Assembly: GCA_023663085.1 (NCBI GenBank)
Contig: JAMPIB010000002.1
Span: 1 to 64,000 of the forward strand
Direction of reading: 5' to 3'
Source of the DNA: Ruminococcus sp.
Lineage (GTDB): Bacteria > Bacillota > Clostridia > Lachnospirales > Lachnospiraceae
Length of the DNA: 64,000 nucleotides
Shown: positions 60,226 to 64,000 of the stretch, one piece after another
How the letters are laid out: every line of letters starts with the position of its first letter
How positions within the stretch are numbered: the first letter of the stretch is position 1
Position numbers and translations under genes: made by a program
Notes under the pieces: model-generated
Seen by the model: only the letters and a program-made list of their open reading frames with translations
Told to the model about the DNA's origin: nothing
Databases searched by the model: none

Positions 60226-60513
60226 CTATGCCTTACCTGACGCAGTCTTTTGTTTCTTAAGCGAATCGTTTATCATAACCTTTTTCTTCCTGTACTTCTC
60301 CGGCAGATCGGGCACCTGCTGATAATGCGGAAGTGCCGCTTTCTCTTCCGGATCGTGCGTATTGTTCTCAATCACCTTGCTTCGCACGATATTCAGTTCC
60401 TTGGGCACATCCAGCATGATCCTGAGATGATTTTTACTTCCGCCCAGAAAAACAATTTTGATATCATCGCCTATCATCAGATAATCTTCTGCCCCTACTG
60501 TCAGTCTTAACAT
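60226..60513 (-). CDS. Divergent CsrA paralogue with C-terminal extension
   Basis: The first 48 residues align with CsrA (MLRLTV, LMIGDDIKIVFLG, then LDVPKELNIVRSKV). R44 and a hydrophobic residue at 42 are retained, but the usual R6 and R7 are Val and Gly, and E46 is Lys. An extra 40-residue basic tail ends in KKQKTASGKA. It may bind RNA differently, pair with the normal CsrA of 15885-16103, or bind FliW. It directly precedes flagellin 2 and follows the invertible segment, so it would be switched on together with that flagellin. GGAGG lies 7 bases before the ATG at 60513. Confidence 0.75.
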   Translation of the reverse strand: MLRLTVGAEDYLMIGDDIKIVFLGGSKNHLRIMLDVPKELNIVRSKVIENNTHDPEEKAALPHYQQVPDLPEKYRKKKVMINDSLKKQKTASGKA

Positions 60514-60560
60514 ATGCAAACCTCCCTGCTTTCCCTTAGTTTTCTAAAGTGCTGCCCTGC

Positions 60561-60587
60561 ATGCAACACTTTGTATAGAAGTGTTGC
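60561..60587 (+). repeat. Left recombination site (inverted repeat)
   Basis: The site has arms GCAACACTT and AAGTGTTGC (9 bp) around the spacer TGTATAG. The arms extend to 13 bp with one mismatch in the flanks. It lies 48 bases upstream of the csrA2 start codon. Confidence 0.85.
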
Positions 60588-60600
60588 GTGCTTGCGCTTT

Positions 60601-60628
60601 TTGCGTATTGTTGTTTTACTGGTATCAT
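60601..60628 (+). promoter_or_regulatory. Possible sigma-A promoter of the recombinase
   Basis: TTGCGT (60601-60606), 16 bases, TATCAT (60623-60628). The match is weak. It lies inside the segment, so the recombinase would be expressed in both orientations. Confidence 0.35.
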
Positions 60629-60672
60629 TACATCGGACAGCATGTATGGCTTTAAGCAGAATGGAGGAAATC

Positions 60673-61254
60673 ATGAGTATAACTTACCCGATCAAAAACA
60701 AACAGGCACTGAACCGTTTTAAGGAGTATTACAGAAAGGTTAAGCCCAACCCCAGAAACTACACCATGATCATCATAGGTCTTAACACCGCATTCAGAAT
60801 CAGTGATCTGCTGCAGCTTCAGTGGCAGGATGTCAGAGATTTTAAAAAAGGAAAATTTTATAAGCATATTTCTATTGTCGAGCAAAAGACGGGCAAGGAG
60901 CGGAGAGTTGCTGTTAATAAGGTAGAACAGCAGACACTTTCCGATTATTTTGCCTTTTGTGAAAATGCCGTACAGACAGATTACCTGTTTCGGAGCAATA
61001 AAAAAAGAGACCGTCCGATCTCTCGTTTTCAGGCGCACCGCATTGTCAAAGAAGCTGCCGACCAGACAGGTCTGGGAGAACATATCAGTTGTCATTCTCT
61101 CAGAAAAACATTCGGTTATCATGCCTGGAAACAGGGAACGCCGCCCGCTATGCTGATGAATCTTTACAATCATTCATCTTATCAGATCACTAAGTGTTAT
61201 CTCGGCATCGAGCAGGAAGAACAGGACAATGTTTATCTTCACATTGAATTATAA
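60673..61254 (+). CDS. Tyrosine site-specific recombinase (RecV-sized invertase)
   Basis: The 193-residue protein is a minimal tyrosine recombinase with all catalytic residues in order: R42 (AFRISDLLQL), K72 (KTGKERRV), H141-x-x-R144 (CHSLRKTFG), H167 (NHSSYQIT) and Y176 (KCYLGI). It lacks an arm-binding domain, like the small phase-variation recombinases such as Clostridioides difficile RecV. Its gene lies entirely between the inverted repeats, so it should invert its own segment. The ATG at 60673 has GGAGG 5 bases upstream; the frame extends back to 60514, but the site decides the start. Confidence 0.92.
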   Translation: MSITYPIKNKQALNRFKEYYRKVKPNPRNYTMIIIGLNTAFRISDLLQLQWQDVRDFKKGKFYKHISIVEQKTGKERRVAVNKVEQQTLSDYFAFCENAVQTDYLFRSNKKRDRPISRFQAHRIVKEAADQTGLGEHISCHSLRKTFGYHAWKQGTPPAMLMNLYNHSSYQITKCYLGIEQEEQDNVYLHIEL

Positions 61255-61298
61255 AAATTTCGTCACAAAAATTTTTTACAAAAAAATTAATTTTACTA

Positions 61299-61326
61299 TA
61301 AAGTATCAGAAAAAGCGTCCGATATA
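61299..61326 (+). promoter_or_regulatory. Sigma-28 promoter inside the invertible segment
   Basis: TAAA (61299-61302), 16 bases, CCGATATA (61319-61326) on the plus strand, identical in both boxes and spacing to the flagellin 1 promoter. The start site would be near 61333, 15 bases before the right repeat. It now reads toward dinB. If the segment inverts, it would read into csrA2-flagellin2 with a leader of about 90 bases. Confidence 0.85.
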
Positions 61327-61340
61327 TAAAGTACAACAGC

Positions 61341-61385
61341 AAAGAATGCAACACTTCTATACAAAGTGTTGCATTCTTTCTTTTA
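61341..61385 (+). terminator. Terminator formed by the right recombination site
   Basis: The 16-bp stem (AAAGAATGCAACACTT with its complement) is followed by CTTTTATG, a T-rich tail. In the present orientation it would stop transcripts of the recombinase and of the sigma-28 promoter before dinB. After inversion the 3' flank would become GCAGGGCAG, without T, so the terminator would be lost. Confidence 0.65.
61348..61374 (-). repeat. Right recombination site (inverted repeat)
   Basis: This is the exact reverse complement of the left site (27 of 27 bases), with spacer CTATACA. Including flanks, its own arms are perfect over 16 bp (61341-61356 and 61364-61379). Confidence 0.85.
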
Positions 61386-61499
61386 TGATATCCCATTTTT
61401 ATTTTATCATACTTTTCCTGATAAGCAGTTTTGTAGTACAATAGAAAAAAAGCTTGGCGGAGCAGATATTCCAGGGCAAATAAGAATGGAGCATTTTTT

Positions 61500-62735
61500 A
61501 TGGAGAGGATCATTTTTCACATCGACGTTAATTCCGCATTTCTCAGTTGGAGCGCGCTGGAAAAACTGCGGCAGGGTTCCGATACCGATCTGCGCACAAT
61601 CCCGGCTATCATTGGCGGCGACATGGCCAAACGTCGCGGCGTGGTACTGGCCAAGTCCATCCCTGCCAAAGCCTTCGGCATCGTGACCGGAGAACCAATT
61701 GTAAACGCCATGCGTAAATGCCCGCATCTTCTCATAGAAACGCCCGATCACGCTTTATACCACCAAAGAAGCCGCGAACTGATGCAGCTTCTATCTGATA
61801 TCTGTCCGGATATCGAACAGGTCAGCGTGGACGAATGCTATATGGACTATACCCCTATCCAAAACCGCTTCGCTTCTCCGACAGACGCCGCGGCCTATAT
61901 CCGCACACAGGTTCTGGAAAAACTGGGTTTTACCGTCAACGTCGGCATCTCGGATAAAAAAGTGCTCGCCAAAATGGCCTCCGATTTTAAAAAGCCGAAC
62001 CTCACCCACACGCTCTATGTCTCTGAGATCCGGGAAAAAATGTGGCCGCTCCCGATCTCCTCGTTATATATGTGCGGTCATTCGAGTGCAGAAACACTCC
62101 GTAAACTGGAGATCATGACCATCGGCGATCTGGCCGGGTGCGACCCGTCCATTGTAACCGCGCATTTAAAGAGCCACGGCAGACTGCTCTGGGAATATGC
62201 CAACGGCATAGATGATTCCATCGTGGAAACGCAGCAGGCGGAGGCCAAAGGAATTGGCAATTCCACAACGCTTGGTAAGGATGTGACTGAAAAAAAAGAC
62301 GCATATCATGTACTGTTATCGTTATCGGAATCTGTTGCCAAAAGACTGCGGGAATCGGGACAGACAGCAGAAATGATCAGTGTGGAAATCAAATACAATA
62401 CTTTCAAAAAAGCTTCTCACCAGATGACGCTGCCAAATCCGACCGCCGGCAGCGATACCATTTACAGAACGGCCTGTATGCTGCTTGACGAACTCTGGGA
62501 CGGAACGCCTATCAGGCTGTTGGGTATCCGCTCCTCCAAACTGCTCTCCGCTGCCGAACCGGTGCAGCTCAATTTATTTGACATGCCTGTCATAAATATG
62601 GAGACCAATGCCTCCGGGCCGCATATTTCCGCACAGAAAGAAGCCAGGCTCGAACAGGCTTTAGATTCCATCCGCCAAAAATATGGAGCAGACGCCATCG
62701 TCAGAGGCAGCCTGCTCCATCCGGGATCAGAGTAA
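61500..62735 (+). CDS. dinB: Y-family DNA polymerase IV (DinB)
   Basis: This is a translesion DNA polymerase. The 411-residue product has IDVNSAFLSWSA with the first catalytic Asp, SVDECYMDY with the second Asp/Glu pair, the thumb helix-hairpin-helix (KLEIMTIGDLAGCD) and a C-terminal little-finger domain. A beta-clamp-binding motif QLNLFDM is near residue 359. The upstream region (61386-61499) is AT-rich with no clear promoter. It is downstream of the invertible segment, but the terminator there argues against control by it. Confidence 0.92.
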   Translation: MERIIFHIDVNSAFLSWSALEKLRQGSDTDLRTIPAIIGGDMAKRRGVVLAKSIPAKAFGIVTGEPIVNAMRKCPHLLIETPDHALYHQRSRELMQLLSDICPDIEQVSVDECYMDYTPIQNRFASPTDAAAYIRTQVLEKLGFTVNVGISDKKVLAKMASDFKKPNLTHTLYVSEIREKMWPLPISSLYMCGHSSAETLRKLEIMTIGDLAGCDPSIVTAHLKSHGRLLWEYANGIDDSIVETQQAEAKGIGNSTTLGKDVTEKKDAYHVLLSLSESVAKRLRESGQTAEMISVEIKYNTFKKASHQMTLPNPTAGSDTIYRTACMLLDELWDGTPIRLLGIRSSKLLSAAEPVQLNLFDMPVINMETNASGPHISAQKEARLEQALDSIRQKYGADAIVRGSLLHPGSE

Positions 62736-62744
62736 ACTTATATT

Positions 62745-63341
62745 TTATCTTTTATTCTTCTTATTATTTTTGCCGCTTTTTCTGCGTTTCACACTGTAGC
62801 CGAACGAACCCAGTTCCCGCCCGGTAGAAAGATAACGGCCATGGGAATAGACAAGCAGTCCGGCATCGTTTAAATGAAATCTACCCTGTGCATCCATATA
62901 TTTTTCATCCGCATGTACTGCCACTACTTCCGCAAGGAACATATGATGTGAACCGAGTTCTTTTTTCTCCGTCACCTGGCATTCCAGATTGAGGGGACTT
63001 TCTTTTACCATTGGCACGCTTACTTTCTCACCCGCAATTTTCGTCAGTCCCGTTTCTTTCCATTTATCTATGTCCCTGCCGCTTTTAACGCCGCAGTAAT
63101 CTGTCGCGAAGCAGAGCTCTTCCGTCGTTAAGTTGATCACAAACTCGCCCGTCTCTTCTATCATATGATAAGAAAAACGTTCCGGCCTCACGGAAATAGA
63201 GACCATCGGCGGGTCGGAGCAGATTGTCCCTGTCCATGCTATTGTGAGCAGGTTGCTGTTACCTTCTTTGTCCGCCGTACTGACAAGTACCGCCGGCAGT
63301 GGATAGAGCATATTGCCCGGTTTGAATTGTTGTCTGCCCAT
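62745..63341 (-). CDS. Flavin reductase-like protein
   Basis: The 198-residue protein belongs to the FMN-binding flavin reductase-like group: GNMLYPLPAVLVSTAD at the N-terminus, LLTIAWTGTICSDPPMVSISVRPERFSYHMIEETGEFVIN for FMN, and a basic C-terminal tail (VKRRKSGKNNKKNKR). The function may be reduction of free flavin or transfer of electrons to a partner; the substrate is not evident. It is 16 bases after the 63358-63876 gene and converges on dinB. Confidence 0.85.
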   Translation of the reverse strand: MGRQQFKPGNMLYPLPAVLVSTADKEGNSNLLTIAWTGTICSDPPMVSISVRPERFSYHMIEETGEFVINLTTEELCFATDYCGVKSGRDIDKWKETGLTKIAGEKVSVPMVKESPLNLECQVTEKKELGSHHMFLAEVVAVHADEKYMDAQGRFHLNDAGLLVYSHGRYLSTGRELGSFGYSVKRRKSGKNNKKNKR

Positions 63342-63357
63342 GCCGTTTCTGCTCCTC

Positions 63358-63876
63358 TTACAAATGCAGCGTAATGTTGAATAAATGGATGAGGATATCC
63401 GCTATCACCAGCAAAAACGTGAGCAGAGAGAGCGGCAGCATGGCCTTCTGTTTCTGCGCGCCATCCTGCTGTCCAGAAGAAAGCGCGCTTGTCTGTTTGC
63501 TGAATTCTTCCGTCATGGATGCCTGCACATTCCGATATACTTTCACGCATTCTTTATGCATAAAATCATCAGAATTTTTAAAAGCCTCTTCCATCTGTTT
63601 TTTCATATCGGCAAGCAGTTCTTCTTTCTGGAGACTGTCTTCCTGCTTCATCTCGTAAGCCTCGATCTTTTGCAGGCTCGCCTGGATCACCTTCTGCATC
63701 TGCTCCGCATTTTCCACCGTTTTCAGATTTACTTTACGCATCTCCTGAAGCAGAGCGTCATATTCCGTCACCTGCTGCTGCAGCATTTCCATTTTGGCCG
63801 CGTCCGCCGCCGCATTAGCGTTTATCAATCCCTGTGCATTCCTTTTCTGCACCAGTTTATCCATAAATGTATCCAT
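63358..63876 (-). CDS. Coiled-coil protein with C-terminal membrane anchor
   Basis: I do not recognise a family. The 172-residue protein is helical, Gln/Glu/Lys-rich (about 25-100), followed by a Ser/Gln segment and a single C-terminal membrane helix (LPLSLLTFLLVIADILIHLF, about 146-165). The tail-anchored topology puts the coiled coil in the cytoplasm. The start at 63876 has AAAGGAG upstream; ATG 63864 is an alternative. It is under the promoter at 63919-63947. Confidence 0.7.
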   Translation of the reverse strand: MDTFMDKLVQKRNAQGLINANAAADAAKMEMLQQQVTEYDALLQEMRKVNLKTVENAEQMQKVIQASLQKIEAYEMKQEDSLQKEELLADMKKQMEEAFKNSDDFMHKECVKVYRNVQASMTEEFSKQTSALSSGQQDGAQKQKAMLPLSLLTFLLVIADILIHLFNITLHL

Positions 63877-63918
63877 CCTTTTGACTACTCCTTTCTTAAA
63901 GCAACCACCAGTTTCTCT

Positions 63919-63947
63919 ATTGTATCACCGAAATGTCCCGACTGCAA
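63919..63947 (-). promoter_or_regulatory. Sigma-A promoter of the coiled-coil gene
   Basis: TTGCAG (63942-63947), 17 bases, TACAAT (63919-63924) on the minus strand, just after the stop codon of the partial gene at the right edge. Confidence 0.65.
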
Positions 63948-63952
63948 TCTTT

Positions 63953-64000
63953 CTAAATGACAAAACGATGCAGCAATCCGGCCAGTTCCCCGGCGCGCTC
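63953..64000 (-). CDS. C-terminal end of a gene cut by the window (possibly chemoreceptor)
   Basis: Only 15 codons before a TAG stop are inside the window. They read ERAGELAGLLHRFVI, which resembles the C-terminal ending of methyl-accepting chemotaxis proteins (helix ending in L-x-x-x-F-x-I/L). The evidence is short, so I treat the identity as a guess. Confidence 0.35.
   Translation of the reverse strand, partial: ERAGELAGLLHRFVI

Larger units (their letters stand above)
60561..61374. mobile_element. Candidate invertible DNA segment (phase-variation switch)
   Basis: Two identical 27-base sequences in opposite orientation (60561-60587 and 61348-61374) flank 760 bases that hold a tyrosine recombinase and an outward sigma-28 promoter at the right end. 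The 7-base spacers (TGTATAG on the left, its complement CTATACA on the right) are asymmetric, so recombination between the two must invert the segment rather than delete it. In the present orientation the promoter points away from csrA2-flagellin2. Inversion is predicted, not observed. Confidence 0.8.

Noticed and set aside
60629-60654. A minus-strand TAAA-N14-CCGATGTA that could drive csrA2-flagellin2 in the present orientation
   Set aside because: The spacer is 14 bases instead of the 16 found at all five good sites, and the -10 box has a mismatch. I cannot exclude weak activity, and it should be tested, because it would weaken the OFF prediction.
61229-61444. A plus-strand frame over the sigma-28 promoter and right repeat
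   Set aside because: It overlaps the recombinase end, is very rich in Phe, Ile and Lys, and spans a promoter and a terminator. It is chance coding in AT-rich DNA.
61500-62735. Phase-variable control of dinB by the invertible promoter
   Set aside because: The promoter does point toward dinB now, but a 16-bp-stem terminator lies between them. Read-through is possible but not indicated.
1-64000. A serine invertase (Hin type), insertion sequences, tRNA or rRNA genes
   Set aside because: I looked for these on both strands and found none; the only site-specific recombinase is the tyrosine type at 60673-61254.

Overview
The window looks like a chromosomal segment of a motile gut Lachnospiraceae (Bacillota, Clostridia). 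The reasons are the SAM-I riboswitch on metK, the FliW/CsrA pair at the end of a flgM-flgN-flgK-flgL operon, OhrR- and YunG-type genes, strong AGGAGG ribosome binding sites and moderate GC. The genus cannot be fixed from sequence alone. Almost all genes lie on the minus strand.

Layout. Positions 1-22,900 form a late-flagellar region. It holds a flagellin (203-1099) and an eight-gene surface-modification cluster (1338-8629: nucleotidyltransferase, HAD-like protein, Asp/Glu racemase, methyltransferase, radical SAM, CDP-glycerol-transferase-like protein, SGNH-like protein, GT2). Then come flaG-fliD-fliS-fliT-like, three DUF3880/CgeB-type glycosyltransferases, and flgM-flgN-flgK-flgK-flgL-fliW-csrA. 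A three-gene two-component operon (22,953-26,023) abuts flgM. Positions 26,121-29,125 hold a CDF exporter and an OhrR/glutathione-peroxidase unit with a recognisable operator. Positions 29,145-56,378 are mostly core genes (lysS fused to an HD domain, greA, dusB, birA, argF, pfkA, dnaE, metK, murA, cell-wall hydrolases), with a few accessory genes and decayed genes. Positions 56,504-58,497 are an AT-rich accessory island with a broken Fic gene and a three-gene cassette of unknown function. Positions 58,774-61,374 hold a second flagellin, a divergent csrA paralogue and a tyrosine recombinase. dinB, a flavin reductase and a coiled-coil tail-anchored protein finish the window.

Main discovery candidate. 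The recombinase gene (60673-61254) lies between two exact 27-bp inverted repeats (60561-60587 and 61348-61374). Each repeat is built like a tyrosine-recombinase core site, with 9-bp arms and an asymmetric 7-bp spacer. Just inside the right repeat is a sigma-28 promoter, TAAA-N16-CCGATATA. Its spacing equals that of four other sigma-28 promoters in the window. As assembled it points away from the flagellin and runs into a 16-bp-stem terminator formed by the repeat itself. Inverting the segment would point it into csrA2-flagellin2, which otherwise has no visible promoter. Both flagellin leaders contain a small hairpin with GGA in the loop next to a GGAGG Shine-Dalgarno, the arrangement CsrA recognises. 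The locus therefore resembles a convergent version of the Salmonella hin-fljBA switch, with a tyrosine recombinase in place of Hin and a CsrA paralogue in the place of FljA. The repeats, promoter and gene order are visible in the sequence. The switching and the regulatory logic are inference.

I found no tRNA, rRNA, CRISPR array or insertion sequence.
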